DNA of 64,000 bases, from contig CM068546.1 of the NCBI GenBank assembly GCA_035048495.1, positions 37,342,674 to 37,406,673 of the forward strand, in the 5' to 3' direction. The position numbers were made by a program, and so were the translations under genes. Source of the DNA: Euptelea pleiosperma (lineage: Eukaryota > Streptophyta > Magnoliopsida > Ranunculales > Eupteleaceae). The notes under the pieces were generated by a model. That model had not been told where the DNA came from, made no database searches, and saw only the letters and a program-made list of their open reading frames with translations. Below, in pieces: positions 12,877 through 25,313 of this stretch; positions within the stretch are counted from its first letter, which is position 1, and every line of letters begins with the position of its first letter.

Positions 12877-13279
12877 GAGTAAACCTTCGCTCACTGCATG
12901 ATGTGAGCGAAGCCGGTCACAGCACACAATACGAGCCACGTGGCATAGTCAGAGGGGACCGTATGGATGTTTGGCAAGTCCCTAGGTGGACTTGCTAACC
13001 AAAAATAAACCTGATCAGTGATTTCTAAGCGTTGGATTGAAGTTATTTTTCTGGGTTGATTTTAACCGTAGGAATTTGTGCATTATTGAGCGTTATTTGG
13101 GAGCAAAGATCCAAAAGTTATAAATCATTAATCAAGCTGATTTTTTGGTTTGCAGATCCACCAAGGGACTGGCCAAACATCCATATGGTCAGCGCCCTCT
13201 AAGAGCGTGCCACGTGGCTCGTATTGTGTGCTGTGATCGGCTTCGCTCACAACATCATACAGTGAGCGTAGGTTTACTC
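12877..13279. mobile_element. Miniature Mutator-like element (gagtaaacc type)
   Basis: About 403 bp. The left end gagtaaaccttcgctcactg is matched inversely by cagtgagcgtaggtttactc. The subterminal block tgagcgaagccggtcacagc is matched by gctgtgatcggcttcgctca. Both arms hold gccacgtggc. The flanking 9-mers agree only partly, so the TSD has decayed. Confidence 0.75.
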
Positions 13280-15098
13280 CTTTCTAGATCTACGTTCTTT
13301 ACAATAAGAGATTGACTGTGTACCGGATCCATTTATTTATGTATGGATTACAGGGTATTTTTGTCATTTTATTAAATACCTAGGCTATTTTGGAGAAGCT
13401 GATGGAGATAAACACCTTTTGTTAAAGCTCTCCGTCGGTAAAAGGGGCTAATTGTTAGCCAAAGATGGAAATAGCTATGGGTAGCTGTTGGAGATGCCTT
13501 AATAGGCTGATTTTTTGCATGTAGGTTCATCTAAGATGGGTCAAATATCGATATAGTGAGTGATCTCTACGAGTGTGTTACGTGTAAGGTGTTGCCACGT
13601 ATAAGGTGCACATGCATCGTACGTGGCGTAAAAAAATAAAACAAAATAAAAAAAAATGGAACTGGACCATATGGTTCAACCAGTGAACCAGTCTAGGTGA
13701 ACCTATTACAACCGTTATAACTGTAACACTATATTTTATATTGAATTTAAAACTAAAAAATGGTAAAATTTATTTAGGTACCATTTTTTACCAGTTATAA
13801 TGGCTGCTATTATGGTGTTACCTACCCCTTACAACGTTACAAGAAGTAGAGTGAAAGTTAAAAGCAAAAAAATGAAGCCCGTGGTGGGGTGCCATCATAC
13901 CTTTTAAAACTGAAAATCGATTCATTCTATAATTTAACATTGATCTCAACATTAAATCAATCAATTAACAAGGTCTTGTCCCAACTATTGGGGATCGTTT
14001 ACACCAATCCCCTGTTTTGTCATTTCTAGTCTAAGACTAAGACTAGGGGTGGCAATTTGGCCAGTGGCCCAACCCGAGCCTGGCCCATTTATCTTGATCC
14101 AAGCCCGGCCGGTGAATTTGTTGGGTCAGGCCTGAGTTTGAAAACTTAGCCCACAACCCGGCCCGAGCCCGACCTGAAATAGTGTTTAATGGGCTGGTCT
14201 CAGGATGGGCCATCAATCCCGTATGGGCTGGACTGTCTGGCCCGGCCCGAGATTTTGGTTTTATCGTTGATTATCGTCATCCATCACAAATCAGCCCCCA
14301 ATAAAAAGGTGGCCCACTGACTGAACTGTCCATATTGACATATTGATGGGCAATTTGCACATTTGAAGGTAGCGTTCATTTTATATGTACACTCTTCGAA
14401 CTCATTAAGAGTATGCAAATGAGGTAGAAAAACTATATTGCTAACATCTAATCAGCTAAACGAGGCAAGATAAGATAACTTACATTTTGAATCATAATTG
14501 AAGATCAAAGGAGAAAAAAGCCTTCTCTACTCGTCTGTTTGATTCACATAGGCCTAGCAATTTGGCCCGACAGGCCTGGCTGGCTGGCGTGTGCTGGGCT
14601 ACCTAGGCCGCAGCTATAGTGTCTGCAGGACCAGACTCCGGGGTCGGACCAGACTCCGGGGTCGGGCCCGACCCAAGGCCCATAGGGAGCAGGGCTAAAT
14701 CCTCGGTTTGGACCTGTCAATTTTCAAAAATAGAAATAAAAAATTGAAAAAGAATGTAAAATGGCGGGCCATTGTCGGGCCGGGTCCAACTCAGGGCCTG
14801 TATGGATGTGGGCCTAGATATGGGCCAAAGTCCAAGTTTGACCTGGCAAGGACTAAAATTCCGAGTTCGCCTAGGTTTCGGCCCACGTCAAAACTGAAAT
14901 CTAAACCGAAATTTCGGTGAAATGACAACCTGCCCAGTCAGCTAAAATACATGTGACCTCGTTTGCACTTTCCACCCTTTTATAGGAGTCCAGTTTTGCT
15001 CGGACAATCACGAACGTCTATATGAACTACGCGGCATATTATTAGAGACCACCGACCGTATGGATGATTGGACCAGGCAGACCTACGTACAAAAACTC
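13280..15098. other. Spacer with GC-rich low-complexity stretch, no gene seen
   Basis: From 14050 to 14250 and 14560 to 14900 the sequence is rich in ggcccgg/gggccgg-type repeats, likely degenerate repeat DNA. The 70-residue frame near 14708 is Lys- and Arg-rich and resembles no protein I know. Nothing else is supportable. Confidence 0.5.
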
Positions 15099-15450
15099 TA
15101 GTAAAACTTTGATGACAGGGCGCAATATGAACCACGTGGCATACTCTTAGAGGACTGACCGTATGGATGTTTTTCAAATCCCTAGGTGGACTCATAACCA
15201 AAAATCAGCATGATTAGTGATTTCAAACCTTTGGATCCTTGTACCTCAAATAATGGTCAATAATGCTAAAAACTCCCACGGCTAAAATCAACCCATGAAA
15301 TAATTCTAATCGAACACCTAGATATCACTAATGGGGATGACGTTTGGTTTTGTAGGTCCATCTAGGGATTGGCCAAACATCCATACGGTTAGAGTCCTCT
15401 AAGAGTATGCCACGGGGCTCATATTGCGACCTGTCATCAAAGTTTTACTC
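15099..15450. mobile_element. Miniature Mutator-like element, copy H, perfect 9-bp TSD
   Basis: 352 bp. The left end tagtaaaactttgatgacag is inverted at the right as ctgtcatcaaagttttactc. The exact 9-bp TSD caaaaactc lies at 15090-15098 and 15451-15459. The arms have the G-box block (accacgtggc) and the gtagaccat-type central block. Non-coding. Confidence 0.9.
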
Positions 15451-15986
15451 CAAAAACTCACCCTCATTGGTGAGATATAACCTTCAAGGTGTGAATCTTT
15501 TCATGAATTGATATTCAACCATGGTTTCGAGTATTATTTGGAGTACAAAGATCAAACGGATGGAAATTTCTAATCAAAATGAATTTTGGTCTGTAGGTTT
15601 AACTACGGACGATCTAAACATCCATACGATCGATGTTCTAGAAGAATTTTCCACGTGACCCACATGGACGCTCCTCCGTCAGCTAAACTGGACCCCAAAA
15701 ATAGATAGAATATTGTACTGTCACCACGGTATCTAACAACAACGACAACTACAATGAAATGTCAAAGACCGGCAAACCTAATCAGCTGGTTCTCTCTCTC
15801 ACACACACGAAGGCCAAGGAAGTCACCAGTCACTCAGTGAGTTCATTTTCGCTCAGCAGCGCTGTGCTTCAAGCATGCAGAGGCGCCATGCTTCGGGCTT
15901 GAAGCACAGTGCTGTTGAGCAAAGTGAACTCCTGTGTATGCTTGTCCAGCAAAGGGAAAAAATCCATGACAATGAGATCTATATAA

Positions 15987-16340
15987 ATTTTTTGATGCAG
16001 AAGTCCCTCAAATTGCAACGTAGTAGACTCGTTCGGGCCCACTTGCCCCTTGAATGTCTGGCCCACACTATGATAGACCTACACACCAAAAATCAGCTTG
16101 ATTGGTGATTCCTACACATTGGATTTGTGCACTTTTTCATTATGGGCTTGGAACCAACTCATAGGCCCGTTCATAAAGCCCAAGATCAAAAGTTCTCAAA
16201 TCCTACGGCTATAAATCACCAATCAAGCTGATTTTTGGTGTGTAGGTCTATCATAGTGTGGGCCAGACATTCAAGGGGCAAGTGGGCCCGAACGAGTCTA
16301 CCGCGTTGCAATTTGAGGGACTTCTGCATCAAATTTTTTA
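15987..16340. mobile_element. Long-arm palindromic miniature element
   Basis: The left arm ttgatgcagaagtccctcaa is matched inversely by ttgagggacttctgcatcaa. A second inner pair is cccacttgccccttgaatgt with acattcaaggggcaagtggg, and a third is caccaaaaatcagcttgatt with aatcaagctgatttttggtg. The arms of about 150 bp are nearly identical, so this copy is young or conserved. The TSD is not clear. Confidence 0.75.
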
Positions 16341-16885
16341 TACAGTGTGTGCATCAAACAACAGCCCCCAGGAAAGCGCCACACAAAGAAAAACAGCCTA
16401 CCAATAGTTGTTGGTGGTCCAGTGTAGCATCATATGCGTGTACACTTGGCTCCCCAACTAATTTGAACCATTGATTATGGTTGATAATCTTGATGATTAG
16501 ATCATAAGTGAAGATGATGAAACTTGGACAAGATCAAGTTGTAGGGTATCCAACACCTCAGCCTTTCATGTCAACGGCACCAGCATACGCATACTTTTTC
16601 CTTTCTTTGGTTTCCGGAGGCAATCTAGCTTACGACAGCAGCTAATCATTGAGGATGATTAGATGTTTATCAATCAGGACCGTTCAATACTTATCAATTA
16701 GATTGTAGCTAATCCAAATGGGATTGTATGATCCAGATCGTGCATCTACACAACTATCCATGAGAAAGCGGCAGTTCCATATCTTGTAAAATATCCGCTA
16801 TTTTAGCGAATATCCGCTAAATTTTTGCAGATTTTCACAAAAGCGATAACATCAGGAAATCTATGTCCGAAAGCCTCCGTTTACC
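16341..16885. other. GUN1 upstream region
   Basis: No gene seen. Near 16797-16835 a short phrase (aatatccgcta, then gcgaatatccgcta) repeats directly. The TATA box of GUN1 lies at its right end. Confidence 0.5.
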
Positions 16886-16893
16886 TATAAATA
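16886..16893 (+). promoter_or_regulatory. Probable TATA box of GUN1
   Basis: tataaata inside ttacctataaataaac. It lies 48 bases before the ATG, so transcription would begin near 16915-16920, leaving a very short 5' UTR of about 20-25 bases. The position is right for a plant TATA box; the transcription start is inferred. Confidence 0.6.
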
Positions 16894-16940
16894 AACAATC
16901 CCTTGGCATTCAGTTTCTCTAAAATCTCCGCTAGATCTTT

Positions 16941-19900
16941 ATGGCCTCCTCGACTCCTCCGCACTGCTCCATCACAGCAACCAAACCCCAACAGTATCAA
17001 AACAACCATTATCCCCCAAATCCACTCCAAAACCACCCTCAAAACCGCCACCAAAACCACCATTGGACGTCTCAGAAGTTCTCTCTCGGCTCCTCTTCAT
17101 CTGCTACTCGAAATGCAGCAAAACAAGGTACCACTCCTCTCTCTCGAAACCCTAATGTTCCATCTCTCTCCCCTCTCCCCCCTCTCCCCCCTTCCAAAAC
17201 CGAACTTGGTGCTGATTTCCGCGGCCGGAGATCGACCCGCTTCGTCTCGAAGATGCATTTTGGCCGCCAGAAAACCGCCATGGGCAGCCGACACACCTCC
17301 GTCGCAGAGGAAGCTCTGCAACAAGCTATCCGCTTTGGCGGAGATGAGAAAACCCTAGAGAATGTATTGCGTAGTTTCGAATCAAAGCTCTCCGGCTCGG
17401 ACGATTATGCCTACTTGCTTCGGGAGCTCGGAAATCGCGGGGAGTGCTCGAAGGCGATTTGGTGCTTCGAGTTCGCGGTGCGGAGGGAGCGGAAGCGCAA
17501 TGAACAGGGGAAATTGGCCAGCGCGATGATTAGTATTCTCGGTAGGTTGGGTCGGGTTGATCTCGCGAAGAGCGTTTTCGAAATGGCGAACATTGAGGGG
17601 TATGGGAATACGGTTTACGCGTTTTCAGCTTTGATTAGTGCTTATGGGCGTAGTGGGTTTTGCGAGGAGGCAATTAGGGTTTTCGAGTCGATGAAGCAGT
17701 CAGGCTTGAAGCCTAATTTGGTCACTTATAATGCTGTGATTGATGCATGTGGGAAAGGGGGTGTGGATTTTAATCGAGCCGTGGAGATTTTCGATGAAAT
17801 GGTGAGGAATGGAGTGCAACCTGATCGAATTACGTTTAATTCGCTGCTCGCAGTTTGTAGTCGTGGTGGGTTGTGGGAGGCTGCAAGGAACATGTTCAAT
17901 GAGATGGTTTATAAGGGTATCGATCGGGATATATTTACCTATAATACACTTCTGGATGCGGTTTGTAAAGGTGGGCAAATGGATTTGGCTTTTGAGATAA
18001 TGTCTGAGATGTCCGAAAAAAACGTGTGGCCAAATGTGGTTACTTATAGTACCGTGATCGATGGGTATGCCAAAGCTGGAAGATTAGATGAAGCTTTGAA
18101 TTTATTTAACGAGATGAAGTTTGTAGGAATTGGATTGGATAGGGTTTCATATAACACATTACTTTCGATTTATTCGAAGCTCGGGAGATTTGAGGAAGCT
18201 TTGGGTGTTTGCAAAGAGATGGAGAGTTCAGGGATTAAAAAGGATGCAGTCACTTATAATGCACTCTTGGGGGGATATGGGAAACAAGGGAAGTACGATG
18301 AAGTTCAAAAACTGTTTGAAGAGATGAAAGCAGAACATGTTTGTCCTAATGTATTGACTTACTCTACATTGATCGATGTGTACTCAAAAGGGGGTATGTA
18401 TCGAGAGGCAATGAGGATTTTTAGAGAGTTTAAGCAGGCAGGATTGAAGGCCGATGTTGTTTTGTACAGTGCCTTGATTGATGCCTTATGTAAGAATGGA
18501 CTGGTGGAGTCTGCTGTATCCCTGCTTGACGAGATGACAAGGGAAGGCATACAACCTAATGTCGTTACTTATAATACTATAATTGATACCTTTGGTCGGT
18601 CAGCAACCACACAATTTCAAGAAGGCACTTCCAATGGAACTAATGAGTCACAGACCGAATTGTCAGCTTATGTTGTTCTCAAGAATGACAATAAACGTAA
18701 GTTGGGAGATAAAGAGGAGGAGAACCAGTTTATGAAGATTTTTGGGCAGCTAGCTGCTGAAAAAGCACGTCCTGCAAAGGAAGATACAAAGAGGAAGTCT
18801 CAGGAGATCTTGTGCATCCTAGGAGTTTTCCACAAGATGCATGAGCTGGAAATAAAACCGAATGTTGTCACCTTCTCAGCCATTTTGAATGCTTGCAGGT
18901 ACATTTCTCTGTGCAATTCTTTGCATCTCTTATTACGTTAAGTTTGTTTACATATTAAGAAGTTTGATGTGAGTTTTGTATAATATTCATGTAGAATACT
19001 TTACTTACCAAAAATAAAAAAAATTATGTAGAATGCCAGTTACAGTTTTATGCTATTTTTCACTTGATTTTAGTGACACGTGCCTTCTGTGGATGCATGT
19101 CATAGCTGCATGTGTTACCACCATACTATGTTCTCAATGATTTCTTCCTTTTATTCCTCCCCCTTACAATTTTTCATCCATTGTCTGTTGCTTGTTTACC
19201 AATGCCATTGGCACTGTTGATATTCAAATTGTATTAGAGAAGTTAGAGACTCAACAATGATCTCCCCTAGGAAGATTCCTTGGTATTAAACCTCACAAAT
19301 TACGAATTCATAATTAGAGTCAATCAATGTAATTAGTCTAAATAATTGGAAAAAAAATTCAATTTTTTGAGTTTTGGATTCAGGGATAGCAGAGCTGTTT
19401 TAACTACGAAATGTTTGTCAAAAATTCTTGGAAAACAGTACACTAAGAAGCATCTAAAGAATCAAGTAACTTCGAATCAATGTCCTTCCATACAAAATTG
19501 ATGGCCCTCAGCTGCAGGAAGCTGATCTCAGCAGTCTGGCATATGTGAGATGGGTACACTAGTTCATCTGAATTGTAATGCTTTGTTTAATGATATGTCA
19601 AGATTGAAATAAGGTTAGATAAATGTGGGCCAGTTTGTTGGCATTCCACCAAGATTTTTGATTGACATAATGAAACTGAGCCCTTATAGTAGCTGATTCA
19701 GTAACACCAACTGCTTTATCTTTTGTACCAACTCAACTATTTGGTTGTCTTTTCCTCTACTTGTTACATCAGAGAGTGAGAATTGGCTTCTGATAAAGAA
19801 CGGGCATTTCTAGTAAGATTGGTAATTATGAATATAATACCTCTACGCTTTGGAGAGATTTAAGGTGCCATTCTAGGATTCCAATAGGCTCCTTTGACTG

Positions 19901-22900
19901 AGCACGACTGTTGCTTGACTGCAGAATGCATCTATCTAGAACGAAAACAAATCTAGTGGATGAGATACACCAGTATTCCTTTTCTTCATTTTCCTGAAAG
20001 GCATCCATGAAATTTTACTGTGGTTGGGTTAACTGTTTGACTTGGTTTGCTGCACTGGTATGGTAACAGGGATTGTTTACTGCCTATGGCCTTCTGCTTT
20101 GTACATCTGCTTCCCCATGCTTCAAGTGTTTTTCACTGGGAATCCAGTTCATTGCAGTTATAATTTTTTTTAATAAGTAAATCAAATAATGCGGCAACAC
20201 CAACCTTCATCTGTATCTGCTGATTATATGACATGATCTCTGTTACAGCCGTTGCAATTCATTTGAAGATGCTTCCATGTTATTGGAGGAACTCCGGTTG
20301 TTTGATAATCAGGTGTACGGTGTTGCACATGGACTTCTTATGGGACATAGGGAAAAAGTATGGGTTCAAGCTCAATCTCTGTTTGATGAGGTGAAGAGCA
20401 TGGACTCTTCAACGGCATCTGCCTTTTATAATGCTCTAACTGACATGCTATGGCACTTTGGTCAGGTAACCTATAGTACCAGCATGCTTTCAATAGCTGT
20501 TTTTACACTGTATATGGTTGCTCATTTGCAAACCCCTGCAGCTGTTGAGTTGATCGGCTAATGTGTGGTCAATTGGGTCGCATATTTCAGACTTTCAATA
20601 GCTGTTTTTACACTGTATATGGTTGCTCAATTGCAAACCCCTGCAGCTGTTGAGTTGATTGGCTAATGTGTGGTCAATTGCCTTGCCATTTTGGACAGAC
20701 TACGTATCTGATATATATTACGTACTGTTACTTATATGACACTCTCTATGCTGTAGACATTTCCCAACCCTAGTTGCCAAGTTCGCGTATTATGCGTAGA
20801 TTTTTCATATTTCAGAAGAAATGTATTATACTGCCAAACTTTTTCAATTGTTTGGAAAAAGCGTAAATTTTGGGCCAGCCGAATTATTCACGAGTTATTC
20901 TATATAATTCAAGAAACTCAATTTTTTGAAGAGAAAAATTCTAATTTGTCTTTTTTTTCTGCTGAATTTTTGAATGACAAGCTTGAATTGTACTTGAAGC
21001 TTCCTCGTACTGTATATGTGCCGTACATGAACTTAACAACTAGGGTCCTGACTCGCATCCTGATATGTACAAAAAATGCCTTTAAAAAGAGGGCTGGTTT
21101 ATTCCAACCTCCATACACTACTTTTGTAAGTTGTTCACTATAGTTGTTAGTCTTCTTGCTTATCAAAAAAAGAAAAAGAAAAAGATAGTCTTCTCACTTA
21201 TAAATCTACATATATTTATTAAGTTATATGGATAGCTATATTGGAGTGGCTTTCTTTTACTTTATATATATTTCTTTCCTTATTTTTAGTTTTTAAAAAC
21301 ATTCTGATTTAAATATGAATAAATTATTATTATTATAATACCTGTGTATGGACATGTCTGTGTGTTGGGCCTCTTGGAGGCACCATGTCAATCATATTTT
21401 GCCAGACACTGATTCGTGCCCGTCATTGTTACATTGTCCAAAAGTTGTCATTTTAGGTTGTCTGTGTTAAGCTAGGTTTTCTATAAGTAACTCATGCATA
21501 CTATAGCTGTGCCGATGTACCCTCTTCTATGAAGGTTGATGCATTTCAAATAACTTATACCCTCGTCGAAATCAACACAGTCAACCAATCCTGTGGAACA
21601 CATGGACAATAATTTAGTTGTCTGTCTTTCCAATTTAGTTTAGTATTAAACTTTGCAAATTCATGATGCATCCACCTTGGTCTGATTAGGAGGTAAATCT
21701 CCAATCCAATCCCAAGGAAAAGATCCAGAAAGTTAGTGTGAACATTAGATTAGAAGAAAGAGAACAAACTTTAGTTTTGCCTAGATCCTTTTCTAATCAT
21801 ACTCCATTGGGAGCTCCACAAGGAAAGAATACAATGCCTCAAATGCATCAGATAAAAGCACTCAGAGTTTTATGGGTCTAAAGTCTAAACTAGCAGCATC
21901 ACAGCTGTTAGAACGTTTATTACCATTTTTCTTTTGTCTTTAGTAACAGTGTTTTTGTTTTGGTTTATTACGACAGTTCTGCGTAAAAAATGTCATTATG
22001 GGTCTGAAGGTATAAGTGTAGCATATTAATTGCATGGGTTGCTTACTGGGGGCCCAAGAGATGGATTTATGATTCAATATTCTATCTTTGAAAAGGCCTA
22101 CAACCTGCTAGATATGGTTTTATCACATCTTTTATACCTTAAATGGAGGCTGTGTGCAAAATAGAAATACTAAATTAGATTAAAAATAAAAACCAAGCAT
22201 TATAATTTATAAGAGCCTTTGGGGTGATATAATTTGCAACAACATTGGCCCCTAAGCTGTGTTGCATGGACTCTTCAAACCAGCAGGCGAGTCGCGTGTC
22301 CCTACGTGTGGACACAGACTGGCCTGGGACTCTTCGCTTGTTGCTTTTTTTTTAACTGATTTTTTTTAAAGAAAATAACTACTCAATATAGAGAAATTTG
22401 GGGTTTGAACTCCGTGAGAGAGACAGAATAGGGTTTTGCTTCTAAACTTTGTTAAAAATCGTACCAAAATCTACCAAGAAAATCCCAATATTTCACCACG
22501 GACTCATCATTATAAAATAAAAATAAATTAATAATTAAATGTTCAGCTGAGCCCCGAATCCTATTTTTTGGGGGTTTGCCAAGTCTGATACCTCGTATTC
22601 ATGTCGGACTCCAGCACACGTGTCCGTGTCCATGCAACACAGCCCCTAAGCATGCTATCACACTTATTATGGCCCAACTGTTGTTCTTTCAACTTTGCGG
22701 TACAAGTTGATAATTGAAGCACAATCTTCATTTGGGCACAACTTGTATGTATAATATTTAGATGCTTCCCTCCATGTGGAAATTGGCAGAAGCTCTCTTA
22801 TAACTGCATTTATAGCCCCTGAAAGACTTGTACTAGTTATAAGTACTCAATCTCCTATGTAATTTTCTTGCAGAGACGAGGAGCCCAGTTGGTCGTGCTT

Positions 22901-23466
22901 GAAGGGAAACGTCAACATGTCTGGGAGAATGTGTGGTGCGATTCTTGCTTGGATTTGCATCTGATGTCTTCTGGAGCAGCTCAAGCAATGGTTCATGCTT
23001 GGCTGCTCAATATACGCTCCATTGTTTTTGAAGGCCATGAGTTGCCAAAGTCAGTGAGGTATGCATCAACTCCCATAACAACTTTCATATCAGAAGCATC
23101 AAAAGACCATCATAGTCTTTTCTCTCATCTACTTGTTAATGTCTCTGGGTAGTCGTCCACATTTTGAGATTCAAGCTTCTGTATCTGTACAGCATTTTGA
23201 CAGGGTGGGGCAAACACAGCAAAGTTGCTGGTGACAGCACTCTCCGACGTGCTATTGAGGCACTTCTCATTGGAATAGGCGCGCCCTTCCATGTTGCAAA
23301 GTGCAATATTGGGAGGTTTATATCAACAGGGGCCGTGGTGGCTGCCTGGTTAAGGGAATCTGGCACGTTAAAGGTACTCATTCTTCATGACGATAGAACA
23401 CACCCAACACACCCAAAAAGTGCAGGGTTGGATCAACACCCAGACTTGCAAATACTCCCATTGTAG
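16941..23466 (+). CDS. GUN1: GUN1: plastid PPR-SMR retrograde-signalling protein
   Basis: Four coding exons, 16941-18898, 20249-20465, 22874-23058 and 23193-23466, join in frame to 877 residues (Arabidopsis GUN1 has 918). The N-terminus MASSTPPHC is Ser/Thr/Pro/Asn-rich with almost no acidic residues, as expected of a chloroplast transit peptide. The conserved [16 protein letters not shown] block follows near residue 100. About ten pentatricopeptide repeats run from about residue 188 to 560 ([20 protein letters not shown] is typical). A Lys/Glu-rich linker follows, then [17 protein letters not shown], and a C-terminal SMR domain at about 750-835 with LDLHLMS and [11 protein letters not shown]1 acts in chloroplast nucleoids and integrates plastid distress signals to repress nuclear photosynthesis genes. 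The match runs end to end, so the identity is firm. Introns 1 and 2 are long (1.35 and 2.41 kb), and intron 2 hosts a hAT-like miniature element. Reading on past 18898 would give a truncated 666-residue protein; the GT there and the fit of the next exon argue for splicing. Confidence 0.97.
22257..22642. mobile_element. hAT-like miniature element in GUN1 intron 2
   Basis: 386 bp with inverted ends ctgtgttgcatggac and gtccatgcaacacag. The exact 8-bp TSD cccctaag lies at 22249-22256 and 22643-22650. Eight-base TSDs are the hAT hallmark. Related 'gttgcatgga...gacacgtgtcc' fragments occur at 51890-52390 and 62290-62350. It lies 230 bases before exon 3, clear of the splice acceptor. Confidence 0.85.
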
Positions 23467-24285
23467 TTGTATTGCATCTACAGGTTTTTCTTACATGTTT
23501 GTACCCCTGTAATTTATACATGCAAAAATGTGAAACTGAGGTCTGTCTCTTTTGGCTCTTCCTATCTGTTTACAGTGTGGGACGAAATTCCCATTTGTAA
23601 TTTTTACCATGTAATTTATACAGGATGCTGGCAAGGTTTTTTTTTTTTAAATTATTTATCAGGTAGTTTCTAGTTACTTGTGGCTGAGGCCTCAATTTAC
23701 CTAAATGGCTCACAGGTCCCAACACCATGGATCCTGCAGTTTGCCCTGTATGCAAGTCCCATCAAATGGTGGTCTGAATTCCTCTCCCATTCCCCTTCCA
23801 TCTGTGGAGCATAGCTTGCACATCCTGCTTATCTTATAAGTAGGGCTGCCAATAGATTAGGTCACCCCGGATAATCCGATAACATTGGGTCTGGTTCTAA
23901 GAATAGTGACTCAAGAAGCTATCAAATATGTATATTTTATACAATATCATTCAGAGTCCGTCTAGAGAGCTACACACATTTCTTACATCCAGTTCTTACA
24001 CGCCGGGGGTGGGGCCCACATGGAGATCATGTTGGACAATCCAACCGCACAATGAGCACACAATGAGCTTTTCATGCTTATGCTAGGGGGTGGGATCAAT
24101 TATTAAACGGGTCCTATTTAAGAGGCTTGACTATATGATAGCAATCTAACAGAGCCAAAATATGATTTTGTTGTGGATCATCACCATATTCTTGATCAGA
24201 TGGTAATTAATGGTCATCTGATCACGAGAATTTCTAGCATGCAAGATCTTTTAGGTTGAAAATGTTGTCCACCATCATATCACCT
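23467..24285. other. GUN1 3' region and spacer
   Basis: Follows the GUN1 stop codon at 23464-23466. It should contain the 3' UTR, but I could not choose one polyadenylation signal. No other gene seen. Confidence 0.5.
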
Positions 24286-24609
24286 TGTTTAGCAACCAAT
24301 TTACTCTAAAAGCTTAGCTATTAAAGGGAGGTGTAACTATGTATATCAATCAAATGGTCCATGGGTCTAACAGAGGCAGAGTGTTGGCCAAAAACCAAAC
24401 AACACATTCCAATAACATGCCCCCTCAGCACTTTGTCGAGACTTGAAACCATGACCTAGTGGGACCTGTTGCTCTGAAACCATGTTGAGCAACCACTTTA
24501 GTCTAAAAGCTTAAGCTGTTAGAGGAAGGCTAACTATGTATATCAAAGGGTTCACGGGTCTAACAAGGGTAGAGTGCTGGCCACACAACCAAACAGCACA
24601 CTCCAATAA
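24286..24609 (-). mobile_element. TRIM-like miniature LTR retrotransposon
   Basis: Two direct repeats of about 130 bp, 24286-24417 and 24483-about 24609, both start near tgttNagcaacca and share agtctaaaagcttaagct-type, aactatgtatatcaa and gggtctaaca blocks. Between them are only about 65 bases. Read on the minus strand, the 5' LTR is followed at once by tggtttcagagcaac, one mismatch from the initiator-tRNA-Met primer-binding site (tggtatcagagc). A purine tract (gctgaggggg) precedes the other LTR. Repeats, primer site and purine tract with no coding room fit a TRIM. About 324 bp is very small for one. No flanking 5-bp duplication is visible, so it is old. Confidence 0.7.
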
Positions 24610-25269
24610 AAGTTTCCTATAGATGTCGATCATTGTTCCTTTCAATGCTCCAATGTTGAAGAAATCACTCATTTGTTCCTCGATTGCTGGGGGATTCTCG
24701 CGGGCCCAATCAGTCTAAGAACAGGTTAATGAATGTTATGGTATAAACTGTAATAACACAACACTTTTAACCATATAGTTCAGATGGGTTTCATGTTAAA
24801 GAAAATATGGTGCACCAAGCCCGGGCTGCTCAATCATTAGGCTGTTGAGACAACCGCATAAGGACCCCTCGTCAACTTAAGCCCTCCTAAATCCCAATTT
24901 TCTACTCTTTTTTTAACCCCTCTTCTCTCAAATCTTAAGTAATATATAAAAAAAAAAAAAAAATACATCAGACAAAGGCCCCTCAGATCTCAACATTTTT
25001 TTCTCAGATCTCACGTTATTTTAAGTTGCCTTATTCTTACTAAAAAATGAAGTTATACATTTACCATTTCAATAAATTTATCAATTTTATAAACTCAAAT
25101 TTTATTTAAACATCACGTGATCTCATGTGTCTTTGGTTGACATGTGTTTTATTTTATTTTTTATTTTAATAAGACTTGAAAGAAAGAAGGGCTAGAAATA
25201 AGACTTTATTTTTTTTTTCTTTAAGCATCACAAAAAGGTGTAGAACGAGGACTTTTTCGACCTTATTTC

Positions 25270-25313
<44 letters not shown>

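Noticed and set aside
5826..16340. CRISPR-like or satellite array
   Set aside because: Repeats are in inverted pairs with separate TSDs and irregular spacing, so they are transposable elements, not an array.
18899..18941. GUN1 as a single-exon 666-residue gene ending at 18941
   Set aside because: A GT donor at 18899 and downstream exons continuing the conserved GUN1 sequence through the SMR domain, in correct phase, show that this is intron read-through.
24288..24608. Simple tandem duplication
   Set aside because: The primer-site match and purine tract sit exactly at the inner borders of the repeats, which a chance tandem duplication would not give.
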